Origin: an uncultured bacterium
Lineage (GTDB): Bacteria; Actinomycetota; Actinomycetes; S36-B12
Direction: 5' to 3'
DNA length: 41,204 bases
NCBI GenBank assembly: GCA_903934925.1
Contig: CAIZPS010000007.1
Span: 1 to 41,204 of the forward strand
The notes under the pieces were generated by a model that did not search any database, was not told the DNA's origin, and saw only the letters and a list, made by a program, of their open reading frames with translations. A program made the translations under genes and the position numbers. Shown here piece by piece: positions 24,258-31,904 of the stretch (positions within the stretch are counted from its first letter, which is position 1; each line of letters starts with the position of its first letter).

Positions 24258-25451
24258 GACGATGTTCACCTCGTCGCGCCGCAGGCCTGCGGCGAATCGA
24301 CCGGCATCGAACGCACTCACGTCGACGACGGGATCCCGCCCGAGAACCAGGTCGCGGACCACCTCGCCGATCGCCGGGCTCTGCAGGAATCCGTGACCGG
24401 AGAAGCCGCACGCATACAGAAGGCGGGACACTCCGGCTGCCTCGCCGACGAGTGCGTTGTGATCTGGGGTCACCTCGTACATGCCGACCCACCGGTGCGC
24501 GATCCCGACGTCGAGGAGGGTGGGGGCTCGTCGCTCCATGGCGCTCATCAGATCGGGCAGCCAGGCCTCGCTGTAGTCCCACGCGAATCCGGGCGTCTCG
24601 TCCTGGAACGACATCCCGAACAGGATCCCTGGACCCTCGCGATGGAAGTAGAAGGTGGTCGCGGCATCGATAGTCATGGGCGTGTCGTGGGTGACCAGAT
24701 GGGCGAGTGGTTCGCGCACAGGCTCGGTGATCAGGATCTGTCGACGCAGAGGTTCGACCGGCAGGTCGACGCCGGCCATGGCACCGACCTCTCGGGACCA
24801 AGCCCCGGCAGCGCAGATGACGGTGTCGGTGCGCACCGTGCCGTGGTCGGTCACGACTGAAGTGATCTCCCCGCCCTGCTGGTCGATGCCGGTGACGGTG
24901 ACGTGCGCGTGGATGGCTGCTCCGAGGCGGCGTGCGCCGGTGCTGTAGCCGAGCACGACCGACTCCGGTGTGCAGTAGCCGTCCCGGGCATGAAAACTGG
25001 CGGCGAGCACGTCGCTGACGTCGATGGCGGGATTCAGCGTTGCGGCCTCGGCCGGTGTGAGCATGCGCGTCGCGACGCCCATCGCGTTCTGCACCCGGGC
25101 GGACTCCTCGTAGGCCTCGACCTGGGCATCGGTTGTGAGCAGGAACAGATAGCCGGGCTGTCGCAGATCGATCTGCTGTCCTGGCCGGATCGGGAAGTCC
25201 TCGAACGCGTCAAGACCGCGCTGACCCAGCGCGATGTTGATCGGATCGGAGAACTGGGCCCGCACGCCTCCAGCGGCCTTGCAGGTGGATCCGCTGCCGA
25301 GGTCGCTGCGCTCGAGCAGCAGGACGTCACGCAGCCCCGCCTCGGCGAGGTGGAAGGCGATGCTCGTGCCCATCGCACCGCCGCCGATGATGACAACGCT
25401 CGCTTCACTGGGCAGGCTTCCAGTGGACATGGCTGCGAACGTGGCGCTCAC
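24255..25451 (-). CDS. FAD-dependent amine/amino acid oxidoreductase (DAO family)
   Basis: 398 residues. The dinucleotide-binding motif IIGGGAMG lies at about 21-28, followed by ERSDLGSGSTCKAAGG, the second FAD-contacting segment of sarcosine oxidase/DadA-like enzymes, and a C-terminal block (HRWVGMYEVTPDHNALVGE..CGFSGHGFLQSPAIGE) typical of that family. GTG 25451 starts one base after the upstream stop; ATG 25430 is an alternative seven residues later. It shares an operon with a P6C dehydrogenase-type aldehyde dehydrogenase, which makes an L-pipecolate oxidase (AmaA-like) role attractive; sarcosine, proline-type or another secondary amine substrate cannot be excluded. Confidence 0.85.
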   Translation of the reverse strand: MSATFAAMSTGSLPSEASVVIIGGGAMGTSIAFHLAEAGLRDVLLLERSDLGSGSTCKAAGGVRAQFSDPINIALGQRGLDAFEDFPIRPGQQIDLRQPGYLFLLTTDAQVEAYEESARVQNAMGVATRMLTPAEAATLNPAIDVSDVLAASFHARDGYCTPESVVLGYSTGARRLGAAIHAHVTVTGIDQQGGEITSVVTDHGTVRTDTVICAAGAWSREVGAMAGVDLPVEPLRRQILITEPVREPLAHLVTHDTPMTIDAATTFYFHREGPGILFGMSFQDETPGFAWDYSEAWLPDLMSAMERRAPTLLDVGIAHRWVGMYEVTPDHNALVGEAAGVSRLLYACGFSGHGFLQSPAIGEVVRDLVLGRDPVVDVSAFDAGRFAAGLRRDEVNIV

Positions 25452-25452
25452 G

Positions 25453-26046
25453 TCACCGGCCCCGGCCGAAGTCGGTGACCCGATGCGGAGAACCGCTGCG
25501 GTCGTAGGTCGTCCACTCTCCGATCTGCACCCCGGCGGCCTTTCCGGCACCGAAGCACCCGGCTCTCATCAAGGAGCCGTCCTTGCGGAACCAGCGCCAG
25601 GCACCGGTCATCGTGCCGCCCTTCATCCGACCGATGGCCTTGGCGAATCCGTTGTCGTAGTACTCGCGGAACTCACCGCTCGCCTTCGGGTACGACGCAT
25701 TGATCTCTGTCAGGCGAACTCGCAGGATGTGCTTCAGCAGGGCTGCGGGGAAGGCGCGGTCACGGTCGAAGTGGATCGTGCCCTTGGTGATCGGATAGTC
25801 GGCGAGTGCAGCGCCGAGCGCCTGCGCCACCGAGCCGCTGTGCGGGAACAGGCTGTTGTGCCGGGTGAATCCCATGACGCTCAGCAGGTTGGGACCGCTC
25901 TCATCGCCCGCGCGCAGGGTCGGCATGCCCCAGGCGATGACCTCGACGGCACCCGGCAGTGCCCGCCGTGCTGCAGCGACGGTGCGGGCGAGCGCCTCTC
26001 GCTGGGCGCCCTCGAACTCGTCGAGGTGGTCGTCGAGGAGGCTCAC
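25453..26046 (-). CDS. DUF1801 (YdhG-like) protein with C-terminal MORN/YwqK-like repeats
   Basis: 197 residues in two parts. Residues about 1-118 follow the DUF1801/YdhG fold (a helix, then ALPGAVEVIAWGMPTL, then FTRHNSLFPHSG, then KGTIHFDRDRAFP and a helix). Residues about 135-195 contain short repeats of the kind GxMxGxWxWFRKDGSLxRxGxF and GxxIGEWTTYDRxGxxxxxTxF, as in MORN/YwqK proteins. Both parts are known, but no function can be assigned to the combination. GTG 26046 overlaps the aldehyde dehydrogenase stop (GTGA), and the stop lies one base before the oxidase start, so it is the middle gene of a tight three-gene operon. Confidence 0.78.
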   Translation of the reverse strand: MSLLDDHLDEFEGAQREALARTVAAARRALPGAVEVIAWGMPTLRAGDESGPNLLSVMGFTRHNSLFPHSGSVAQALGAALADYPITKGTIHFDRDRAFPAALLKHILRVRLTEINASYPKASGEFREYYDNGFAKAIGRMKGGTMTGAWRWFRKDGSLMRAGCFGAGKAAGVQIGEWTTYDRSGSPHRVTDFGRGR

Positions 26047-27590
26047 TCGAAGCTCACGCCCTGGGCCAGGGGAAGGTCGTGTGAGTAGTTGATGGTGTTG
26101 GTTGCCCGTCGCATGTAGCCGCGCCACGAATCCGACCCGGACTCGCGACCGCCACCCGTCGTCTTCTCGCCTCCGAAGGCACCGCCGATCTCGGCGCCCG
26201 ACGTGCCGATGTTGACGTTGACGATCCCGCAGTCCGAGCCCGCGGAGGACATGAACACCTCGGCCTCTCGCTGGTCGAGGGTGAAGATGCTCGACGACAG
26301 GCCCTGCGGAACCCCGTTCTGCAGGGCGACGGCCTCGTCGAGAGTCTCGTAGGCCATCACGTACAGGATCGGTGCGAACGTCTCCCGACGGACGATGTCG
26401 GCCTGGACCGGCATGCGCACGAGTGCCGGGCGCACGTACGCCGCATCTGGGCAGCCCTCGACGTCGACGCGCTCGCCGCCGACGATGACCGTTCCGCCGG
26501 CCGTGACCGCCTCGGCGATAGCCGCCTGCATCCGGTCGAACGAGCCCTGGTCGATCAGCGGGCCGACGAGCACACCGTCGTCAAGCGGGTTGCCGACGCG
26601 CAGGCGGGCATACACGTCGGCCAGGCGTCGTAAGAGGTCGTCGATGATCGAGGAGTGCGCGATGACGCGGCGCAGGCTCGTGCAGCGTTGACCGGCGGTG
26701 CCGGCAGCCGCGAAGACGATGCCGCGCACGGCAAGGTCGAGGTCGGCGGACGGCGCCACGATCGCGGCGTTGTTGCCGCCGAGCTCGAGGATGCAGTGCC
26801 CGAACCGGGCGGCGACCCTCGGGGCGACCTCGGCACCCATCCGCTCGGACCCGGTCGCGCTGATGACGGCGGCCAGCGGATGGTCGACGAGGGCCGGTCC
26901 TGCGTCGCGATCGGCGAGGGCGAGCACGTGGGTGCCCACTGGTGCCGAGTGCTCGGCGAGGACGGCCTCCAGCAGCGTGGAGCAGGCCAGGGCCGTGAGG
27001 GGGGTTCGCTCAGACGGCTTCCACACGACGGTGTCACCGCACACGAGCGCGATCGCGGTGTTCCATGCCCACACGGCGACGGGGAAGTTGAAGGCGGAGA
27101 TGACGCCCACGACGCCCCGCGGATGCCACGTCTCCATCAGTCGATGGCCCGGGCGCTCCGATGGCATCGTGCGGCCCTCGAGCTGTCGGGAGAGACCGAC
27201 GGCGAAGTCGCAGATGTCGATCATCTCCTGCACCTCGCCGAGCGCCTCGCTGCGGATCTTGCCGACCTCGAGTTGGACGAGGTCGGCGAGGTCCTCCTTG
27301 TGCTCCTCGAGCCTGCGGCCGAAGGCCTTGATGATCTGCCCGCGCAGGGGGGCAGGCACCTGGCGCCAGGACAGGAAGGCCTCATGGGCGCGCGACACGA
27401 GGTCGTCGACCTGCGCTGCCGTCACGGCTGGGACGTTCATCAGGATGCTGCCGTCGATGGGGGAGTGGGAGACCAGCATCGGGACGTGCGCCGAGCCGGA
27501 GGACGTGGACTCGACATCGGTTCCGCAGTTCGACAGGGCGCGTCGCGCGCGCATGGCCAGATCAGTGGCTCGATCATCCGTGGCGGTCAT
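26043..27590 (-). CDS. amaB: Piperideine-6-carboxylate (alpha-aminoadipic semialdehyde) dehydrogenase, ALDH7 family
   Basis: 515-residue aldehyde dehydrogenase. Catalytic residues are in place: Asn168 (SAFNFPV), Glu269 (LELGG) and Cys303 (GQRCTS). The ALDH7/antiquitin hallmark is the C-terminal block GGAFGGEKTTGGGRESGSD and RRATNTINYS. The family oxidises the semialdehyde formed from piperideine-6-carboxylate to 2-aminoadipate in lysine and pipecolate catabolism. It is first in an operon with the DUF1801/MORN protein and an FAD oxidase. ATG 27590 has no clear Shine-Dalgarno; a 12-bp palindrome lies about 41 bases upstream. Confidence 0.92.
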   Translation of the reverse strand: MTATDDRATDLAMRARRALSNCGTDVESTSSGSAHVPMLVSHSPIDGSILMNVPAVTAAQVDDLVSRAHEAFLSWRQVPAPLRGQIIKAFGRRLEEHKEDLADLVQLEVGKIRSEALGEVQEMIDICDFAVGLSRQLEGRTMPSERPGHRLMETWHPRGVVGVISAFNFPVAVWAWNTAIALVCGDTVVWKPSERTPLTALACSTLLEAVLAEHSAPVGTHVLALADRDAGPALVDHPLAAVISATGSERMGAEVAPRVAARFGHCILELGGNNAAIVAPSADLDLAVRGIVFAAAGTAGQRCTSLRRVIAHSSIIDDLLRRLADVYARLRVGNPLDDGVLVGPLIDQGSFDRMQAAIAEAVTAGGTVIVGGERVDVEGCPDAAYVRPALVRMPVQADIVRRETFAPILYVMAYETLDEAVALQNGVPQGLSSSIFTLDQREAEVFMSSAGSDCGIVNVNIGTSGAEIGGAFGGEKTTGGGRESGSDSWRGYMRRATNTINYSHDLPLAQGVSFE

Positions 27591-27630
27591 GGCGACAGTC
27601 TGCCGTTCAGCGGCGTGGGCACGCGAAGCG

Positions 27631-27642
27631 GATCAGCTGATC
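27631..27642. promoter_or_regulatory. Perfect palindrome GATCAGCTGATC upstream of the aldehyde dehydrogenase
   Basis: 12-bp perfect palindrome followed by tgatctgg, placed 41-52 bases before ATG 27590 and 10 bases after the kinase stop. The position suits an operator for the amaB operon, but no regulator gene is adjacent. Confidence 0.35.
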
Positions 27643-27651
27643 TGATCTGGC

Positions 27652-29568
27652 CTAGATGATGCGGATCGTCACCGTGCTGCCCTTGGGGACGGACGAGCCG
27701 GCCGACGGGGTCTGGCTGATCACCCGATTCAGCGGGCTGAAGTCCCCCTCCACGACCTTGGGGCGCAGCCCCAGCCCCCGCAGTGTCGCGATGGCCCGAT
27801 CGCGGGGTACGTCGACGAGGTTCGGAACGGTCACCGGCGGGGGGCCCTTGGAGACGATGAGGGCGACGCGGCTGCCGGAGTCCACGATCGTGCCGGCCGC
27901 CGGGCGCACCGAGATCACGAACCCGTCCTTGACCTTCTCGGAGAACTTCTGCGTGATGTCGGCCTTGAGCCCGGCCTCGGCGAGGGTGGCCTTGGCCTGC
28001 ACCAGCCTGCGGCCCTCCACATCGGGAACCGGCACGGGCTCCGGTCCCTTTGACACGATGATGTCGACCGATGTGCCGGGCTTGACGACGCTGCCGATCT
28101 TGGGCGACGTGGCGGCGACGGTGCCAACGGGGGCCCGATCGTCGAACTCCTCGCGGGTCGAGCCGACCGTGAGTTTCGTCGCCGTGATGTCGGCCGCGGC
28201 CTGCGTCGGGTCCTGGCCCTGCACGTCGGGTACCTCGTACCGCTCGGGACCGAGCGAGATGGCAGCCGCCACGGTGCCGTCGACCCGAACGGATCCGCCG
28301 GCCGCAGGATCCGTGGTTGCGACAGTGCCGACCAGAGCGGTTTCGCTGAAGGCCTCCCCGGACACCTCGAGCGTCAGTCCCTGCTCCGCCAGAAGCGCGG
28401 TGGCGTCGGGTACCGACAGGCCCGCAACGTCGGGCACCGGGATGGTCCGCCCTGGCCCGGCGGCCAGCCACCACGCGGAAACCGCGCTGGCGAGGACCGC
28501 CACGATGACGAGGACGGCGATGAGCGGGCCGCGGCTGCGTCGCCGTCGCGGACGGCTGTCGGGCGTGCCGGACGGGGTCGCCGGAGGCGGGGTTGGGGCG
28601 GCAGGTGGTCCGGCCGGAGTAGGGGATGGGGCTGCCTGCGCTCGCGGTGGCACGCTGCCGAGTTCCACGACGAGGGTGTCGCGCATGTCGACGAACGGGC
28701 GGGGCGGAGGCAGCAGGGCGCGAACGCGCCGGACGTCCGCGAGGAAGTCAGCGGCATTCTGATAGCGCAGGCTCGCCTCGCGGCGGGTAGCCGTGACGAC
28801 GAGGGCGTCGACCTCCGGCGGTATGCCGGGAGTGATCGTCGATGGGGTGGGCACGTCGGTGTGCACGTGCTGGTAGGCCACGCTCAGCGGGCTCTCCCCG
28901 GCGTAGGGCAACTGCCCAGTGATCATCTCGAACAGGCAGATGCCCGCGGCATAGAGGTCCGAGCGCCCGTCGGCCTCGCCGCGCTCCACCTGCTCGGGCG
29001 AGAGGTACGCGACGGTTCCGATGATCACCCCATGGGTGATGCTCTGCTCGCTCGACTGCATCGCCCTTGCCAGACCGAAGTCGGCGACCTTGACGCGTCC
29101 GTCGTCGGAGATGAGCACGTTCTCTGGCTTGATGTCGCGATGGACGAACCCCGCAGCGTGGGCGGCGGCGAGTGCCTCCAGCATCGGGTCGAGGAGCACC
29201 AGTGCCTGCTCGGGGGTGAGTGGCCCGAAGTCGCGCAGGATGTCACGGAGGGTGCGGCCCGGGACGTATTCCATCGCGAGGTACACGTGCTCGCCGTCGG
29301 TGCCCTGGTCGTAGACCGCGACCACATGGCCGTGGGTGAGCCGCGCCGCCGCCTTGGCCTCGCGCTCGAAGCGGGTGACGAAGGCCTGATCGTGGGCCAG
29401 GTGGGGGTGCATGACCTTCAGTGCGACGACGCGGTCGAGGCGGAGGTCTGTGGCGACGTAGACGGTGGCCATCCCGCCGCGGGCGATCATGCGCTCGATG
29501 CGGTACCTGCCGTCGAGGACACGCCCGATCAGCGGGTGCTGGGCGCCCGCGGGGTCAGAGTCCTCCAC
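27652..29568 (-). CDS. Transmembrane serine/threonine protein kinase with PASTA domains
   Basis: 638 residues. The kinase domain is at about 21-285: glycine loop ARGGMATVY, Lys51, HRDIKPEN (143-150), DFG at 163-165. A Pro-rich linker (about 305-340) precedes a single membrane helix (about 346-368), then four PASTA units begin at the VPDV/VPNL motifs, placing them outside the cell to sense muropeptides or lipid II. The layout is that of PknB; by position beside DAHP synthase and the prenyl synthase it corresponds to PknL, which in M. tuberculosis lacks PASTA. GTG 29568 follows a leaderless -10 box. Ends TAG 27652. Confidence 0.93.
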   Translation of the reverse strand: MEDSDPAGAQHPLIGRVLDGRYRIERMIARGGMATVYVATDLRLDRVVALKVMHPHLAHDQAFVTRFEREAKAAARLTHGHVVAVYDQGTDGEHVYLAMEYVPGRTLRDILRDFGPLTPEQALVLLDPMLEALAAAHAAGFVHRDIKPENVLISDDGRVKVADFGLARAMQSSEQSITHGVIIGTVAYLSPEQVERGEADGRSDLYAAGICLFEMITGQLPYAGESPLSVAYQHVHTDVPTPSTITPGIPPEVDALVVTATRREASLRYQNAADFLADVRRVRALLPPPRPFVDMRDTLVVELGSVPPRAQAAPSPTPAGPPAAPTPPPATPSGTPDSRPRRRRSRGPLIAVLVIVAVLASAVSAWWLAAGPGRTIPVPDVAGLSVPDATALLAEQGLTLEVSGEAFSETALVGTVATTDPAAGGSVRVDGTVAAAISLGPERYEVPDVQGQDPTQAAADITATKLTVGSTREEFDDRAPVGTVAATSPKIGSVVKPGTSVDIIVSKGPEPVPVPDVEGRRLVQAKATLAEAGLKADITQKFSEKVKDGFVISVRPAAGTIVDSGSRVALIVSKGPPPVTVPNLVDVPRDRAIATLRGLGLRPKVVEGDFSPLNRVISQTPSAGSSVPKGSTVTIRII

Positions 29569-29575
29569 CCTTGCG

Positions 29576-29581
29576 AGTCTA
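29576..29581 (-). promoter_or_regulatory. -10 box, leaderless promoter of the PASTA kinase
   Basis: TAGACT on the minus strand, 7 nt before GTG 29568. The first three bases are also the stop codon of the upstream NadR-like gene, so one triplet serves as both stop codon and promoter element. Confidence 0.6.
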
Positions 29582-30145
29582 AGTAGGCACTCGGGGGGGT
29601 CCGGGTTGCCACGCCAACCGGCCTAGGACGGCGGCAACCCTCTGCTCCACGGTGCCCGTGACCTTCAGCACATCGATCGACATCGCGGCGATCGGCCCGT
29701 GGACGAGGTCATCGATGATCGCGTCGGTGGCGGCGCGACGTGCTGGTCCGTCGCGCTGGCCGTCGTCGGCCTGCCACGGGATGTCCGCAGCGCACCACAC
29801 GAGCAGGCGATAGGCACGCGCATGCTGAAGAGCCGGCTCGAGCAGCGAGTCATCGCCGAAGTACGCGACGCTGTAGACCGCCGTCATGAGCGGTGCCGGG
29901 TCCGCCACCAGCCATGGGCCTTGGCAGGACGCTGCCATCCGCTCCTCAGCCTCAGCCTGCGTGATCAGGAGCATCGGCTGCTCGTCCTGCCGCGGCGGCC
30001 GGCCCGTCTCCTCGACGAACGAGCGCAACTCCTCGGACACGATGCATGCGGGCAGTGCTGCTGCGAGGGCAGCAGCGAGGGTCGACTTGCCGCACGACTC
30101 AGCGCCGACCAGTCCGATGCGCGCGACCGCTGACGAATGACCCAT
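29579..30145 (-). CDS. NadR-like P-loop ATPase/kinase
   Basis: 188 residues with a Walker A loop GAESCGKST at 14-22 right after the first strand, as in the kinase domain of NadR and other AAA_28 proteins (nicotinamide riboside kinase-like). The pattern EELRSFVEETGRPP, LLITQAEAEER and LVADPAPLMTAVYS recalls that domain (D-P instead of D-T). There is no adenylyltransferase domain and no regulator part. ATG 30145 is preferred because a longer frame upstream is antisense to crtYc. It ends 10 bases before the PASTA kinase and may be cotranscribed. Ribosylnicotinamide kinase is possible, but the substrate is unproven. Confidence 0.8.
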   Translation of the reverse strand: MGHSSAVARIGLVGAESCGKSTLAAALAAALPACIVSEELRSFVEETGRPPRQDEQPMLLITQAEAEERMAASCQGPWLVADPAPLMTAVYSVAYFGDDSLLEPALQHARAYRLLVWCAADIPWQADDGQRDGPARRAATDAIIDDLVHGPIAAMSIDVLKVTGTVEQRVAAVLGRLAWQPGPPRVPT

Positions 30146-30193
30146 CGGTGCCGCACCTGCGTGGTGGAGTGGCCCAGGGGTAGTCACGAGTCC

Positions 30194-30571
30194 ATGATGG
30201 CGGTTGTGACCTCGTTCAGCCTCGGGCAGTACTCCTACGTGGCGATCCTGGGATTCGTCATGCTCGGCTGCCTGTGGCTCGAGGTTGCCTTGCGCACGCG
30301 GGTGTTCCGGCGCTGGCGCCGGATGCTGCTGTCCATCGCCCCGGCCCTCATCCTGTTCGTCATCTGGGACGTCTACGCGATCGCGCAGGGCCACTGGTGG
30401 TTCGATCCGGACCTAATCCTCGGCATCCACCTCCCCGGTGACCTGCCCCTGGACGAGGTGCTGTTCTTCCTCGCGATCCCGGTGGCATCACTTCTCACGC
30501 TCGAGGCCGTGCGCAGCGTGAAGTCGCACTGGATCGTGGGCGATGAGCCGCCCGGGGAGGATCCTCGGTGA
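30194..30571 (+). CDS. crtYc: Lycopene cyclase, heterodimer subunit C
   Basis: 125-residue membrane protein with three helices (about 14-32, 43-62, 84-104). The block WDVYAIAQGHWWFDP and PLDEVLFF are the conserved motifs of CrtYc/CarR-type lycopene cyclase halves. It pairs with CrtYd to cyclise the ends of lycopene. ATG 30194 and ATG 30197 are adjacent; TAGTCA, a near-match to the -10 box, ends 7 nt before 30194, so a leaderless start is likely. The stop overlaps the crtYd start by four bases. Confidence 0.9.
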   Translation: MMAVVTSFSLGQYSYVAILGFVMLGCLWLEVALRTRVFRRWRRMLLSIAPALILFVIWDVYAIAQGHWWFDPDLILGIHLPGDLPLDEVLFFLAIPVASLLTLEAVRSVKSHWIVGDEPPGEDPR

Positions 30572-30951
30572 CGTACACCCAGCTCGCGATCGGGTCGGTC
30601 GTGCTCGTCGTCCTTGCAGACCTGTGGGTCCTGCGCACGCGCATGGTCACGCGCCGGGTCTTCTGGACGGCCTACGCGATCATGGTGTTCTTCCAGCTCA
30701 TCACGAACGGGATGTTCACCGGCTTCGGCGTGGTGCGCTACGACGGCGAGGCGATCATCGGCGAGACCTCACCGGACGTGGGGCCGCCCCCGTTCCTGGG
30801 TGAGGGACGCATCGCGTTCGCCCCGGTCGAGGATCTGCTGTTCGGGTTCGCGCTCATCCTGCTCACCGTCGCACTGTGGGTCCTGTGGGGCCGTCGCGGC
30901 GTCCAGCGCACGCCGTGGGCCGGACCGCCGATCTGGCGCAAGTCGCGCTAG
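30568..30951 (+). CDS. crtYd: Lycopene cyclase, heterodimer subunit D
   Basis: 127-residue partner of CrtYc with three membrane helices (about 5-22, 31-50, 87-106). The conserved segment RIAFAPVEDLLFGFALILLT matches the PxEDxxF signature of the second half of heterodimeric cyclases. GTG 30568 overlaps the crtYc stop (GTGA), so the subunits are made together. Whether it cyclises one or both ends cannot be read; the cruF genes nearby favour at least one open end. The TAG stop lies in the first CTAG of a short tandem repeat shared with the crtB stop. Confidence 0.9.
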   Translation: MTYTQLAIGSVVLVVLADLWVLRTRMVTRRVFWTAYAIMVFFQLITNGMFTGFGVVRYDGEAIIGETSPDVGPPPFLGEGRIAFAPVEDLLFGFALILLTVALWVLWGRRGVQRTPWAGPPIWRKSR

Positions 30952-30987
30952 CCGATGGGCGCTTGTACGCGCTAGCCGACGGGCGCT
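30944..30987. repeat. 24-bp-period tandem duplication at the crtYd/crtB convergent junction
   Basis: Two copies of CGCGCTAGCCGA(T/C)GGGCGCT at 30944-30963 and 30968-30987, one mismatch. The crtYd stop is the CTAG of copy 1; the crtB stop is the CTAG of copy 2. Only a weak 4-bp hairpin (GCGC/GCGC) is possible. Confidence 0.88.
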
Positions 30988-31904
30988 GGAACACGCCGTG
31001 CGCGTCGGGCGCGCACCCACGCGGGGCCGGCCACGGCGAGCCGCCGACGCATGGGCACCTTCGCGCGTCGGGTGAACACCTCGTAGTCCTGTCGCTCGAC
31101 CTCGTCAACGATCCCGCAGTAGAGGACGCGAGCAGCGTCGATGCAGTCGCGCGAGTCCGGACTCAGCATCGCGATGCCCGGACGGGCGCGCTCCTCGAGC
31201 ATGCGGACGCGGGCGATCTGGCCGGCGAGCGCGGCCTTCACCTGCGACGTCGCGACACGCTGCTCGAGCACCTCGCGCGTTACGCCGAACTCCGCGAGCT
31301 CGTCCAGCGGCAGGTAGACGCGGCCGCGATCGAGATCCTCTCCGACGTCGCGGATGAAGTTGGCGAGCTGGAAGGCAACGCCAAGATCGGTGGCACGCGC
31401 GTACGCCTCGGGTGAGGTGGGCTCCAGAATGGGCACCATCTGCAGCCCGATCACCGCTGCCGATCCATAGACGTACTCGTAGAGGTCGTCGAACGTCCGG
31501 TAGTCCCGCACGGTGAGATCCATCGTCATGGAGTGCAGGAAGGCCGTGAAGTGCTCCTTGGGGATCTGCCACCGGAGCACGGTGTCGACGGTGGCGCGGC
31601 ACACCGGATCATCCGACCAGCCGCGATCGATGTCGGCGAGGAATGCCTGACCCCACTCGCCCAGCCACTGGGCCTTCTGCTCGTCGGTGAGCGTGGACTG
31701 CAGGTCGTCGACAATCTCGTCGGCATAGCGCGCGAAGCCGTAGAGCGCGTGGACGTACGGCCGCTTCGCGGGAGGCAGCAGCAGCGTCGCGAGGTAGTAC
31801 GTCTTGCCGTGCTCGGCGTTCAGCCTCCGGCACCTGTCGTAGGACTCGCGGAGGTGCGGGTCGGTGATTCCGGCGGCGTCGAGCTCCCGCGAGTGCAGGC
31901 TCAC
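30972..31904 (-). CDS. crtB: Phytoene synthase
   Basis: 310-residue squalene/phytoene synthase that condenses two GGPP into 15-cis-phytoene. Both Asp-rich motifs are present: YADEIVDD (Asp62, Asp66) and DVGED (Asp186, Asp190) followed by LDRGRVYLP. The C-terminus is Arg-rich. GTG 31904 overlaps the crtI stop (GTGA) and is the only start consistent with the operon crtE-crtI-crtB; a longer frame upstream lies antisense within crtI. Confidence 0.95.
   Translation of the reverse strand: MSLHSRELDAAGITDPHLRESYDRCRRLNAEHGKTYYLATLLLPPAKRPYVHALYGFARYADEIVDDLQSTLTDEQKAQWLGEWGQAFLADIDRGWSDDPVCRATVDTVLRWQIPKEHFTAFLHSMTMDLTVRDYRTFDDLYEYVYGSAAVIGLQMVPILEPTSPEAYARATDLGVAFQLANFIRDVGEDLDRGRVYLPLDELAEFGVTREVLEQRVATSQVKAALAGQIARVRMLEERARPGIAMLSPDSRDCIDAARVLYCGIVDEVERQDYEVFTRRAKVPMRRRLAVAGPAWVRARRARRVPAPVG

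Noticed and set aside
27652-29568. Naming the kinase pknB
   Set aside because: The domain layout fits PknB, but the fts/rodA/pbpA neighbourhood of pknB is absent and the position matches PknL, so no symbol is given.
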